Source of the DNA: Alphaproteobacteria bacterium | GTDB lineage: Bacteria; Pseudomonadota; Alphaproteobacteria; UBA8366 | Length of the DNA: 9,521 nt | Direction of reading: 5' to 3' | Assembly (NCBI GenBank): GCA_029861675.1 | Contig: JAOTYV010000182.1 | Span: forward strand, 1-9,521 | Made by a program: the position numbers and the translations under genes | The notes under the pieces: generated by a model | What the model was told of the DNA's origin: nothing | The model's database searches: none | What the model saw: the letters and a program-made list of their open reading frames with translations, nothing else | Part shown: piece by piece, positions 1 through 6,373 of the stretch | How positions within the stretch are numbered: the first letter of the stretch is position 1 | Layout: each line of letters starts with the position of its first letter

Positions 1-1838
1 GCCGCGGCGAAAGGCGTAAGTCGCTCTGCGCGTTCACCTCCGGGTTTTCCGAGATCGGAGACGAAGGCCGGCGCATGCAGGAACGGCTCGGCGAAATCGC
101 CCGCGAAAGCGGCATGCGCATACTCGGCCCCAACTGCCTCGGCTATTTCAACGCGCGCAACCATGTCTACGCCACCTTCAGCACCAGCATGACGCACGGC
201 CTGCCGAAGGTCGGCAATGTCGGGCTGGTCAGCCAGAGCGGCGCCTTCGGCAGCCATTGCTTCGTGCTCGGGCGCGAGCGCGGCCTCGGTTACAGCGCCT
301 GCATCACCACCGGCAACGAAGTCGATATCAGCGTCGCCGAATGCATCGCGTATCTGGCCATGGACGACGATACGCAGGTGATCGCCTGCTATATGGAAGG
401 CTGCCAGGACGGCGACACCTTCAAGGAGGCGCTCGCCCTGGCGCATGACAGGGGCAAGCCGGTCGTCATCCAGAAGGTCGGCCGCTCCAATGTGGGCGCC
501 GAGGCGGCGGCGTCGCATACGGCGTCGCTGACCGGCGCGGATCGGGTCTATGACGCGGTGTTCGAGCGTTACCACGCCTATCGCGCCGATACCTGTTCGG
601 ACCTGATCGACATCGCCTATATGTGCAGCCAGATGTGCGCCAGCGGCGGCATTCCAGCCGGCAACAAGGTCGCTATCGCCACGATATCCGGCGGCGCCGG
701 GGTGATGATGGCGGACGCGGCGGAGGAATCGGGCCTCGACCTCGCGCCCCTGCCGGAAAAGACACAAGCCTATTTAAAGGAGCTGGTGCCGTTTGCCGGG
801 ACTCGCAATCCGGTCGATTTCACGGCCCAGGTCTACAACGATTTTTCGGTCGTCACCAAGAACTTCCAGGCGATCTTCGAGGAAGGCGGCTATGACGCGG
901 TGATCGGGTTCTTCAGCTCGCTGCTGTATTCCGACCGGGTCTCGAAAATGGTGCTGGATTCGCTGCTGCCGGTCCGCAAGGCGTTTCCCGGCCGGGTGTT
1001 CGCGCTGTCGGTAATCGGTCCCGAAGAACGCAAGCGCGCCTGGGAAGAAGAAGGCTTCCTGATCCTGCACGACCCATCCAAGGCGATGGAGACCATTTCC
1101 GCGGTGCTAAAGCTGGGCAAGGGGCTGGCCGCGCCGCCCTACCCCGCCCCGAAGGGTGGCGCCGTGCCGATTGCGGAGAACCGCGGCTACAACGAGATGG
1201 AGGCGAAGGCGCTGCTCGCCGAAGCCGGCGTGCCGGCCGCGCCCGAACATCTGGCCCGCAGCGCGGACGACGCCGCCAAGGCGGCGGCGGACATCGGGTT
1301 TCCGGTGGTCATGAAAATCGTCTCCGCCGACATCGTGCACAAATCGGACATTGGCGGCGTCGCGCTCGGCGTCGATACCGAGGATGCCGCGCGAACCGCC
1401 TACGACCATATCATCGCCAACGCGGCGAAGGCGCATCCCGATGCCGACATCGACGGCGTTCTCGTCGCCAAGATGGTATCGGGCGGCGTCGAGGTGATTC
1501 TCGGCGTGCAGCGCGACCCGGTGTTCGGACCGGTCGTCATGTTCGGTCTCGGCGGAATCTTTACCGAAGTGATGCAGGACGTCACCTTTCGCCTCGCGCC
1601 CTTCGGCGAACAGGAAGCGATGGAAATGATCCAGTCGATCAAGGGTTTCCCGCTGCTGGACGGGGCGCGGGGCGCGCAAAAATGCGACCAAGCCGCACTC
1701 GCCAAGGCGCTGTCACGGCTCTCGGTCTTCGCCGACGCCAATCGCGGCACCGTTTCCAGCATCGACCTGAACCCTGTGGTGGTGCTGCCCGAAGGCGCCG
1801 GGGTACTGGCGTTGGATGCCGTCGTGCTGACGGACTGA
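1..1838 (+). CDS. Acyl-CoA synthetase, ADP/NDP-forming (acetate--CoA ligase family), 5' end outside window
   Basis: This enzyme family makes an acyl-CoA from a carboxylic acid, CoA and ATP, giving ADP and phosphate through a phosphohistidine intermediate in the cytosol; some members run in reverse to make ATP. The frame is open from position 3, and the residues before the first ATG (75) read AFTSGFSEIGDEG, which matches the conserved end of the CoA-binding domain. The gene therefore starts upstream and position 75 is not its start. Domains in order: end of the CoA-binding domain with ILGPNCLGYFN (about 121-153); a succinyl-CoA-synthetase-like flavodoxin domain with GLVSQSGAFGSH (about 220-258); a ligase domain with the probable phosphorylated His in SHTASLTG (codon 516-518); and a C-terminal ATP-grasp domain (about 1190-1830) with MKIVSADIVHKSDIGG and VFGPVVMFGLGGIFTEV. 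The visible 611 codons fit a fused single-chain enzyme of roughly 700 residues. No frameshift is seen. The acid used cannot be read from sequence. Family certain, substrate unknown. Confidence 0.93.
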   Translation, partial: RGERRKSLCAFTSGFSEIGDEGRRMQERLGEIARESGMRILGPNCLGYFNARNHVYATFSTSMTHGLPKVGNVGLVSQSGAFGSHCFVLGRERGLGYSACITTGNEVDISVAECIAYLAMDDDTQVIACYMEGCQDGDTFKEALALAHDRGKPVVIQKVGRSNVGAEAAASHTASLTGADRVYDAVFERYHAYRADTCSDLIDIAYMCSQMCASGGIPAGNKVAIATISGGAGVMMADAAEESGLDLAPLPEKTQAYLKELVPFAGTRNPVDFTAQVYNDFSVVTKNFQAIFEEGGYDAVIGFFSSLLYSDRVSKMVLDSLLPVRKAFPGRVFALSVIGPEERKRAWEEEGFLILHDPSKAMETISAVLKLGKGLAAPPYPAPKGGAVPIAENRGYNEMEAKALLAEAGVPAAPEHLARSADDAAKAAADIGFPVVMKIVSADIVHKSDIGGVALGVDTEDAARTAYDHIIANAAKAHPDADIDGVLVAKMVSGGVEVILGVQRDPVFGPVVMFGLGGIFTEVMQDVTFRLAPFGEQEAMEMIQSIKGFPLLDGARGAQKCDQAALAKALSRLSVFADANRGTVSSIDLNPVVVLPEGAGVLALDAVVLTD

Positions 1839-1847
1839 TGTCAGGCC

Positions 1848-2174
1848 CTACGCGGCACGGGGCGCCCACAGGATTATCGCCGCACCGCCGAGACAGACGG
1901 CCGCACCGGTAATATCCCAGCGATCCGGCACTTTCGATTCCACCATCCAGAGCCACAACAACGACGCCGCGATATAGACACCGCCATAGGCCGCATAGGC
2001 GCGGCCGGCAAAACCGCTGTCGATCCGCGTCAGCAAGACCGCGAACAATATCAGCGAGACGGTACCGGGCGCGATCCACCAAACGCTCTTGCCCAGGCGC
2101 AGCCATGCCCAAAACGCGAAGCAGCCAGCGATTTCAGCCGCCGCCGCGGCCACGTAAAACAATATGGAAGACAC
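1848..2174 (-). CDS. ynfA: YnfA/UPF0060-family small membrane protein
   Basis: This is a four-helix inner-membrane protein of the YnfA family, related to small multidrug resistance (SMR) transporters. Efflux has been proposed for the family, but the substrate here is unknown. I chose the GTG at 2174. A GGAGG (2182-2186 on the plus strand) sits 7 bases upstream, and the product is then 108 residues, the usual family length; starting at 2240 would add an atypical 22-residue Arg-rich tail. Predicted helices lie near residues 4-25, 31-48, 60-78 and 88-104. Family features are AEIAGCF near the start, with an acidic Glu14 inside helix 1, and [12 protein letters not shown] at 58-69. The 3' end converges on the acyl-CoA synthetase with 9 bases between stop codons. 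Upstream on the same strand, about 100 bases away, is another small membrane protein gene. Family assignment is strong and transport function is inference. Confidence 0.92.
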   Translation of the reverse strand: MSSILFYVAAAAAEIAGCFAFWAWLRLGKSVWWIAPGTVSLILFAVLLTRIDSGFAGRAYAAYGGVYIAASLLWLWMVESKVPDRWDITGAAVCLGGAAIILWAPRAA

Positions 2175-2181
2175 GCGCACC

Positions 2182-2186
2182 CCTCC
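2182..2186 (-). promoter_or_regulatory. Ribosome-binding site that fixes the GTG start of ynfA
   Basis: On the minus strand GGAGG lies 7 bases before the GTG at 2174, inside a G-rich stretch GGGGAGGGG. It supports the GTG over the upstream ATGs at 2213 and 2240, which would give a longer protein than the family norm. Confidence 0.75.
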
Positions 2187-2256
2187 CCATAGCGAGTGAC
2201 AGCCTCCTCGCATGAAGCGTCGAGATGGGCGAAGAAACAAGGCTAGACGTGAAACG

Positions 2257-2275
2257 AAAAAATACGGCGGGGCCG
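2257..2275 (-). terminator. Weak intrinsic-terminator-like hairpin after the four-helix membrane protein gene
   Basis: Immediately after the TAG stop at 2277-2279, the minus strand reads CGGC-CCC-GCCG followed by TA and six T. The stem is perfect but only four GC pairs, so termination is probably partial at best. If it works, it separates the four-helix membrane protein gene from ynfA downstream. No other tract of six T follows a GC stem in the gaps I examined. Confidence 0.4.
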
Positions 2276-2276
2276 G

Positions 2277-2654
2277 CTATTCCTCCAGCCGATTGGCGAC
2301 CCGCAGCCAGGCCTGAGCCCCCAGAAGAACGCTCGGCACAATGGCGAGAATGAAGGGTAGCGAAAACGCCAGCGGTACCGGTTCGGCGGCGTTGCTGAAC
2401 AGGAACGGATACGGCGCGACCAGGAGAATTGCCAACAGCAAGACCGTTTCCCGCCGGCGGCACAACGCCCCCATCATCATCCCCGTAACCACCGAGCAAA
2501 TAACGCTGTAGATCAGCAGAAGCGCCTGCATCTCCGGAATCGCGAACGCATTCCCCGGCCCCGCATGCAGGCCGGCGATCAGCGTTCCGCCACCGCCCCA
2601 GGCGGCGGTCCACAGAATGAAGCCCAGGAATAAGGCGAACAGTTCGCGAACCAT
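2277..2654 (-). CDS. Small four-helix integral membrane protein, function unknown
   Basis: I do not recognise a named family. The 125-residue product is almost entirely hydrophobic, with predicted helices near residues 5-28, 43-63, 69-86 and 93-112, a short Arg-rich loop (CRRRE, about 65-69) between helices 2 and 3, and a charged C-terminus ending NRLEE. The opening LFALFLGFILWTAAWGG resembles unnamed four-helix proteins that are common in alphaproteobacteria; this is recollection, not a search. I chose the ATG at 2654 because GAGGA (2666-2670) lies 11 bases upstream. The frame stays open to an ATG at 2699 and a TTG at 2705, but neither has a ribosome-binding site and the extra residues add nothing membrane-like. 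It lies between pabBC upstream (gap 120 bases) and ynfA downstream. No cysteine pair, catalytic motif or signal-peptidase site suggests an enzyme. Confidence 0.72.
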   Translation of the reverse strand: MVRELFALFLGFILWTAAWGGGGTLIAGLHAGPGNAFAIPEMQALLLIYSVICSVVTGMMMGALCRRRETVLLLAILLVAPYPFLFSNAAEPVPLAFSLPFILAIVPSVLLGAQAWLRVANRLEE

Positions 2655-2774
2655 CGAGCACGCAATCCTCAACCAAGACGCCGCAGCAATCGGCACCATC
2701 GTCAAGAATGCCCGGATTTCGGCGTGTTTACAGTGGCTCTTATGGACGAACCCGGTTGTGTAGGGCCCCGACGG

Positions 2775-4571
2775 CTAGACCGGGACCGCGCGCACCAAAC
2801 CGCGCACCGAGTTGCCGAGATAGACCGCGTCGGCCATTTCGAGATCGTCCGGCGTCAAAATCGCCTCCATCACGCACCGCGCCGTGCCGTCCAGCAGATC
2901 ACGGCGTAACGTGCCGTCGAGCAGCCCGCACGCCAACGTGGGCGTCAGCAGTGCACCGTCCCGCTCGACAAAGAGGTTCGTGAAACTGCCCTCGGTAAGT
3001 TCGCCGCGCTCATTCAGAAACAGCACCTCGTCGCAGCCGGTCTCGGCCGCCAGCCTTGTCCGCACTGTGTCGTAAAAGCCGCGCCGGGTGGTCTTGTGGA
3101 ACAGAAACACATCGTTGGAATTCGTCCGCTCCGCCGCAATTGCATAGCGCATTGTGTCGCCCGGCGCTGCCGGCGCGAACGGCGTCGCGGTTATCCGGAC
3201 GTCACCCGCTTCGCTTAACGTCAAACGCACCCGTTGGGGGGACGCATCGAATCCGCCGGCCGCGGCGTCCAGCGCCGCATCCACGCGATCTTGATCGAGG
3301 AAATACCCGAAATACGCCGCCGACATGTTCAATCGCGCGATATGCCGGTCATGCAGCCAATACCCATCCGCCGGAGTCCACCGCAGCGTTTCGATCAATT
3401 CGAACGCCGCATCCGCGTCGGTCATGAACCGTCCCTTGAGCAGACACTCGGCATATTCCGAGGTCCCCACGGAGTCATGTACGATGGCGCTGCCGACCCC
3501 CAAGGTACCCCGGCCCGCCCGATCCATATGAAGCGTCCGGATCGCCACGTTGAATTGCGCCTCGCCGTCCGGCCCGAGCATCCCGACCGAACCGGTATAG
3601 ACGCCACGTGCCGTCGGCTCCAATTCGCGGATAATTTCCATCGCCCGGATCTTCGGCGCACCGGTCACCGAGCCACAGGGGAACAGGTTCCGGATCAGTT
3701 CAGCCGGTCCAACCTCGGTCCGCAGCCGGGCCCGCACGCCGGAGGTCAACTGATGCAGGCTGCGATAGGTTTCAACGCTGTAGAGATCGGTGACCTCGAC
3801 AGATCCGATCTCGGCGACGCGGCCCAGGTCATTGCGCAATAGATCGACAATCATCAGGTTTTCCGCACGCGACTTCGGGTCCCGGCGCAACCAGTCCGCC
3901 GCATCCGAATCCTCGCCGGACCATCTGCCCCGCGCCGCCGTCCCCTTCATCGGGCGCGTTTGCGCGATCCCGTCGCGGACGCTCAGAAACATTTCGGGCG
4001 ACAGCGACACCACATCGAAGTCCGATGCGTGCACCACCGCACCATGGGCGACACGCTGGTTGCGGCGCAACTCCAAGTAGAGCGCCAAAGGGTTGCCGGC
4101 AAATTCGAAATGCTGCGGAAAGGTCAGGTTGACCTGATAGACATCGCCGTCGGCGATATAGCGTTTTATCCGATCGAATGATTGCAGGTAGCGCGCCTCG
4201 GACAGCGCGGGGCGAATCGGTCCGGCGCGGTAGCCGCCATCCGCATTTGCCGCGAGAAAATCCTGAACGCCGGCCCGATCAAGCCGTTTTACCGTGTCGA
4301 ACAACCCCATCCAAAGAAGCGGCTGCGACCGTGCCTCCGGCAGCAATGGCGCGAGCCTTGGTTCCAGCGCATAACCAAGTTCATAGGTAAGGAAGCCGGC
4401 CGCATACGACCCGCGCCCAACCGCCTCGGAGAGCGCGGTCAGGCCGTCCCCTATATCCTCCGGCCGGTCACAGCGAACGACATCAACCGGCGCCTGGAAC
4501 AGCACGCCGCCCCCGGGCGCCGAAAGATTGTCATCAAGCAACACAAAGGCTTGTCGGTCCGCTTTGTCCAC
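2775..4571 (-). CDS. pabBC: Fused aminodeoxychorismate synthase component I and aminodeoxychorismate lyase (PabB-PabC)
   Basis: The 598-residue protein should convert chorismate and ammonia to 4-amino-4-deoxychorismate (N-terminal part) and then release pyruvate to give p-aminobenzoate for folate (C-terminal part). The chorismate-binding domain spans about 120-385: DVYQVNLT (143-150), SPEMFL (191-196), PMKGTAARG (207-215), AENLMIVDLLRNDLG (236-250) and PCGSVTGAPK (298-307). Lys209 in MKGT is the PabB-type lysine; anthranilate synthases carry Ala there. The lyase domain spans about 388-598 and is a fold-type IV PLP enzyme, with the probable PLP lysine Lys493 in FHKTT, ELTEGSFTNLF (524-534, Glu527) and GLLDGTLR (549-556). 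The start is GTG at 4571 with GGAG(A) 4-5 bases upstream; a second in-frame GTG, codon 10, is less likely. The glutamine amidotransferase partner (PabA/TrpG) is not in the window. An inverted repeat covers the start site. Both halves look intact. Confidence 0.95.
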   Translation of the reverse strand: MDKADRQAFVLLDDNLSAPGGGVLFQAPVDVVRCDRPEDIGDGLTALSEAVGRGSYAAGFLTYELGYALEPRLAPLLPEARSQPLLWMGLFDTVKRLDRAGVQDFLAANADGGYRAGPIRPALSEARYLQSFDRIKRYIADGDVYQVNLTFPQHFEFAGNPLALYLELRRNQRVAHGAVVHASDFDVVSLSPEMFLSVRDGIAQTRPMKGTAARGRWSGEDSDAADWLRRDPKSRAENLMIVDLLRNDLGRVAEIGSVEVTDLYSVETYRSLHQLTSGVRARLRTEVGPAELIRNLFPCGSVTGAPKIRAMEIIRELEPTARGVYTGSVGMLGPDGEAQFNVAIRTLHMDRAGRGTLGVGSAIVHDSVGTSEYAECLLKGRFMTDADAAFELIETLRWTPADGYWLHDRHIARLNMSAAYFGYFLDQDRVDAALDAAAGGFDASPQRVRLTLSEAGDVRITATPFAPAAPGDTMRYAIAAERTNSNDVFLFHKTTRRGFYDTVRTRLAAETGCDEVLFLNERGELTEGSFTNLFVERDGALLTPTLACGLLDGTLRRDLLDGTARCVMEAILTPDDLEMADAVYLGNSVRGLVRAVPV

Positions 4572-4618
4572 GGTCTCTCCGGAGGATCTGCTTACGATTT
4601 CAAGACGCCAAGAGACCG
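4571..4618 (-). repeat. Inverted repeat spanning the pabBC ribosome-binding site and start codon
   Basis: The arms CGGTCTCT (4571-4578) and AGAGACCG (4611-4618) are perfect 8-base inverted repeats 32 bases apart. The arm next to the gene includes most of the GGAGA ribosome-binding site and the first base of the GTG start. A CTCCGGAG palindrome (4577-4584) overlaps the same site and could form a competing pairing. The structure could be a translation-blocking hairpin or a DNA operator, or it could be chance: an 8-base match at this spacing is not rare in 9.5 kb. Confidence 0.35.
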
Positions 4619-4619
4619 C

Positions 4620-4647
4620 TTTTGAGGGTGCCGGCGCGTCCCGTCAA
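4620..4647 (-). promoter_or_regulatory. Candidate promoter for pabBC
   Basis: On the minus strand TTGACG (4647-4642) is followed after 16 bases by TCAAAA (4625-4620), a good -35 and a poor -10. Transcription would start near 4613 and leave a leader of about 40 bases before the GTG. This is pattern matching only. Confidence 0.3.
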
Positions 4648-4699
4648 GCGAATAGACGCAAGGCGGCATCCCGTCCCGCCCGGCGCAGCGCGGGTGCTC

Positions 4700-4729
4700 T
4701 TGACGCTTGCTTACGGGCCGTTGCAATGT
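4700..4729 (+). promoter_or_regulatory. Candidate promoter for the TcuA-like dehydrogenase
   Basis: TTGACG (4700-4705) is followed after 18 bases by CAATGT (4724-4729). The -35 is strong and the -10 very weak, so it would probably need an activator or is not the true promoter. Its interest is that the inverted repeat at 4728-4747 begins at its downstream edge, where a repressor could block it. Confidence 0.28.
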
Positions 4730-4747
4730 GTCCGCCCCGAAGGACAC
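4728..4747. repeat. GTGTCC-N8-GGACAC inverted repeat upstream of the dehydrogenase
   Basis: These are perfect 6-base arms, GTGTCC (4728-4733) and GGACAC (4742-4747), around the 8-base spacer GCCCCGAA. The site lies about 130 bases before the dehydrogenase start and overlaps the downstream edge of the candidate -10. It could be an operator for a dimeric regulator or a small leader hairpin. No regulator gene is next to it in the window. Confidence 0.35.
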
Positions 4748-4863
4748 GGCGGTCAAGCCATGGCGCGGAATCGGTGGCACTATCCGATCGGCTCGCCGGC
4801 TTGGCCCCACACCGACCAAATGGCAATATCGCACGAGACAATGGCGCCCAACGCGCCCGCATG

Positions 4864-4868
4864 AGGAG
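4864..4868 (+). promoter_or_regulatory. Ribosome-binding site that fixes the start of the TcuA-like dehydrogenase
   Basis: AGGAG lies 7 bases before the ATG at 4876. An in-frame ATG at 4861 comes before this site and has no Shine-Dalgarno of its own. The site therefore supports MAEEQYDVIVVG as the N-terminus, which places the FAD-binding strand where the family normally has it. Confidence 0.8.
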
Positions 4869-4875
4869 TAAAACC

Positions 4876-6348
4876 ATGGCGGAAGAACAATATGATGTGA
4901 TCGTGGTGGGCGCCGGCAATGCCGCGATGTGCGCCGCCATGTCGGCCCACGAAAACGGCGCCAAGGTTTGCATACTCGAGCGCGCGAACGAAGAGGAAGC
5001 CGGCGGCAACAGCCGCTACACCGCCGGTGCGCTGCGCTTCGCCCATAACGGAATGCAGGACATCCTGACCCTTGTCGAACTGACCGACGAGGAAAAGGAG
5101 AAGAACGACTTCGGCACCTACACCACCGACCAATTCTATGACGACATGTTCCGCGTAACGCAGTACCGCACCGACCCGGAACTCTGCGAAACCCTCGTTA
5201 CCAAGAGCTTCGAGACCACCCAATGGATGCGCCAAAAGGGCATCCGCTTCATGCCCATGTATAAACGCCAGGCCTTCGAAGTCGATGGCAAAATGGTGTT
5301 CTGGGGCGGCCTGGCGCTGGAATTCTGGGGCGGCGGTCACGGCATCTGGGAGATGGAATCGAAGATCGTCGGCGACCTGGGCATTCCCATCAAGTTCGAG
5401 CACCGCGCGGTCGGACTGCTTTACGACGAGGAAAAGGTCTACGGCGTCAAGGTCAAGCACAAGGGCAAGGTTGTCGACATGAAGGCGAAGTCGGTCGTCC
5501 TCGCCTCCGGCGGCTTCGAGTCGAATTCGGAAATGCGCACAAAATATCTCGGCCAGGGCTGGGATCTGGTGAAGGTGCGCGGCACACGGCACAACATGGG
5601 CGAAGGCATCAAGATGGCACTCGACATCGGCGCCATGCCCTACGGCAACTGGACCGGCTGCCACGCGGTGGGCTGGGATCTCAACGCGCCGGAATACGGC
5701 GACCTTACGGTCGGCGACAACTTCCAGAAGCACAGCTATCCGCTGGGCGTCATGGTCAATGGCGACGGCAAGCGCTTCGTCGACGAAGGCGCGGATTTCC
5801 GAAACTATACCTATGCCAAATACGGCAAGGTCATCCTCGACCAGCCGGGCCAATTCGCCTGGCAAATTTTCGACCAGAAGGTCGTCGACCTGCTGCGCGA
5901 CGAGTACCGCATCAAGCGGATGACCAAGGTGACCGGCAATACGTTCGAGGAACTGGCCGCCAAGCTTGAGGGCGTCAACGCCGAGCAATGCGTCAAGACG
6001 CTCAACGAATACAACGCCGCCGTCATGACCGACGTACGGTTCAATCCGGCGGTGCTCGACGGCCGTGGCACGAAGGGGCTCGAAGTGCCGAAAACGAACT
6101 GGGCCAACCTGCTCGACGAACCCCCTTACGAGGCCTACGCCATCACCTGCGGCGTGACCTTCACGTTCGGCGGCTTGCGCATCAATAATGACGGCGCGGT
6201 GCTCGACACCGACCTGCAGGCGATCCCCGGCCTCTATGCCGCGGGCGAGCTGGTCGGCGGGCTGTTCTATTTCAACTATGCCGGCGGTACCGGGCTGATG
6301 AACGGCTCGGTGTTCGGCAAAATTGCCGGTGCGGCGGCGGCGGCCTGA
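4876..6348 (+). CDS. FAD-dependent dehydrogenase, TcuA (tricarballylate dehydrogenase)-like
   Basis: This 490-residue flavoprotein belongs to the fumarate reductase/succinate dehydrogenase flavoprotein family (FAD_binding_2) and is closest by motif memory to TcuA, which oxidises tricarballylate to cis-aconitate. Visible features: the dinucleotide-binding strand DVIVVGAGNAA (7-17, a GxGxxA variant) ending in Glu35 of CILER; GGNSRYTAGALRFAHNG (43-59), typical of TcuA-like proteins; the substrate-side segment HSYPLGVMVN (from His286); GKRFVDEGADFRNYTYAKYG (298-317); and the C-terminal FAD clamp AAGELVGGLFYFNYAGGTG (455-473). There is no signal peptide, so it is cytosolic. The start is ATG 4876, set by AGGAG 7 bases upstream. 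In Salmonella, TcuA works with the electron-transfer protein TcuB and transporter TcuC; neither is here, and the next gene is convergent. The true substrate may be another carboxylate or an enone, as in 3-ketosteroid dehydrogenase relatives, so I give no symbol. Family strong, substrate open. Confidence 0.9.
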   Translation: MAEEQYDVIVVGAGNAAMCAAMSAHENGAKVCILERANEEEAGGNSRYTAGALRFAHNGMQDILTLVELTDEEKEKNDFGTYTTDQFYDDMFRVTQYRTDPELCETLVTKSFETTQWMRQKGIRFMPMYKRQAFEVDGKMVFWGGLALEFWGGGHGIWEMESKIVGDLGIPIKFEHRAVGLLYDEEKVYGVKVKHKGKVVDMKAKSVVLASGGFESNSEMRTKYLGQGWDLVKVRGTRHNMGEGIKMALDIGAMPYGNWTGCHAVGWDLNAPEYGDLTVGDNFQKHSYPLGVMVNGDGKRFVDEGADFRNYTYAKYGKVILDQPGQFAWQIFDQKVVDLLRDEYRIKRMTKVTGNTFEELAAKLEGVNAEQCVKTLNEYNAAVMTDVRFNPAVLDGRGTKGLEVPKTNWANLLDEPPYEAYAITCGVTFTFGGLRINNDGAVLDTDLQAIPGLYAAGELVGGLFYFNYAGGTGLMNGSVFGKIAGAAAAA

Positions 6349-6370
6349 CGCTCCGCCGCATCGCGGGGCG
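6349..6370 (+). terminator. Terminator-like hairpin after the dehydrogenase
   Basis: Directly after the TGA, CGCTCCGC (6349-6356) pairs with GCGGGGCG (6363-6370) across the 6-base loop CGCATC. In plus-strand RNA all eight pairs form, one of them U-G. In minus-strand RNA the same position is an A-C mismatch, so the hairpin favours the dehydrogenase transcript. No T tract follows, so it may instead be a 3'-end stabiliser. It fills most of the 25 bases between the two convergent stops. Confidence 0.45.
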
Positions 6371-6373
6371 CGG

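Larger units (their letters stand above)
4572..4875. other. 304-base divergent intergenic region between pabBC and the dehydrogenase
   Basis: I see no convincing gene here. The dehydrogenase frame stays open upstream to 4528, but that extension is Arg/Ala/Ser-rich, lacks family similarity and overlaps the start of pabBC. The region holds a candidate promoter in each direction, the inverted repeat at the pabBC start, a GTGTCC/GGACAC inverted repeat (4728-4747) and the dehydrogenase ribosome-binding site. Much of it would be 5' leader of the dehydrogenase mRNA (about 140 bases). I recognise no known riboswitch class. Confidence 0.55.

Noticed and set aside
1107..1691. Minus-strand open frames of 194 and 120 codons inside the acyl-CoA synthetase
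   Set aside because: They have low-complexity His/Arg-rich or Ser/Ala-rich composition and no motif; they are mirrors of the ATP-grasp coding region.
75..1838. Treating the ATG at 75 as the true start of the acyl-CoA synthetase
   Set aside because: The preceding codons encode conserved CoA-binding-domain residues, so the gene begins left of the window.
1..1838. DddX-type DMSP lyase, which belongs to the same synthetase superfamily
   Set aside because: No diagnostic residues are visible to me and no other DMSP gene is nearby; a substrate-level call is not supported.
2655..2705. Longer start (TTG 2705 or ATG 2699) for the four-helix membrane protein, and TTGACG at 2705-2700 as its promoter
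   Set aside because: Neither start has a ribosome-binding site. The TTGACG has no acceptable -10 at 16-18 bases, and transcription from it would begin almost on the ribosome-binding site.
4769..4791. ATCGG-N9-CCGAT plus overlapping CCGATCGG in the dehydrogenase leader
   Set aside because: Five-base arms in GC-rich DNA are expected by chance, and the site has no telling position.
4760..4864. A 34-codon upstream frame whose TGA overlaps an ATG (ATGA) before the dehydrogenase, possibly a leader peptide
   Set aside because: It has no ribosome-binding site and no regulatory codon run, and the overlapped ATG (4861) is not the preferred start.
4528..4875. N-terminal extension of the dehydrogenase by 116 codons
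   Set aside because: The extension is Arg/Ala/Ser-rich, overlaps the pabBC start, precedes the normal FAD-binding strand and bypasses a good ribosome-binding site at 4864-4868.
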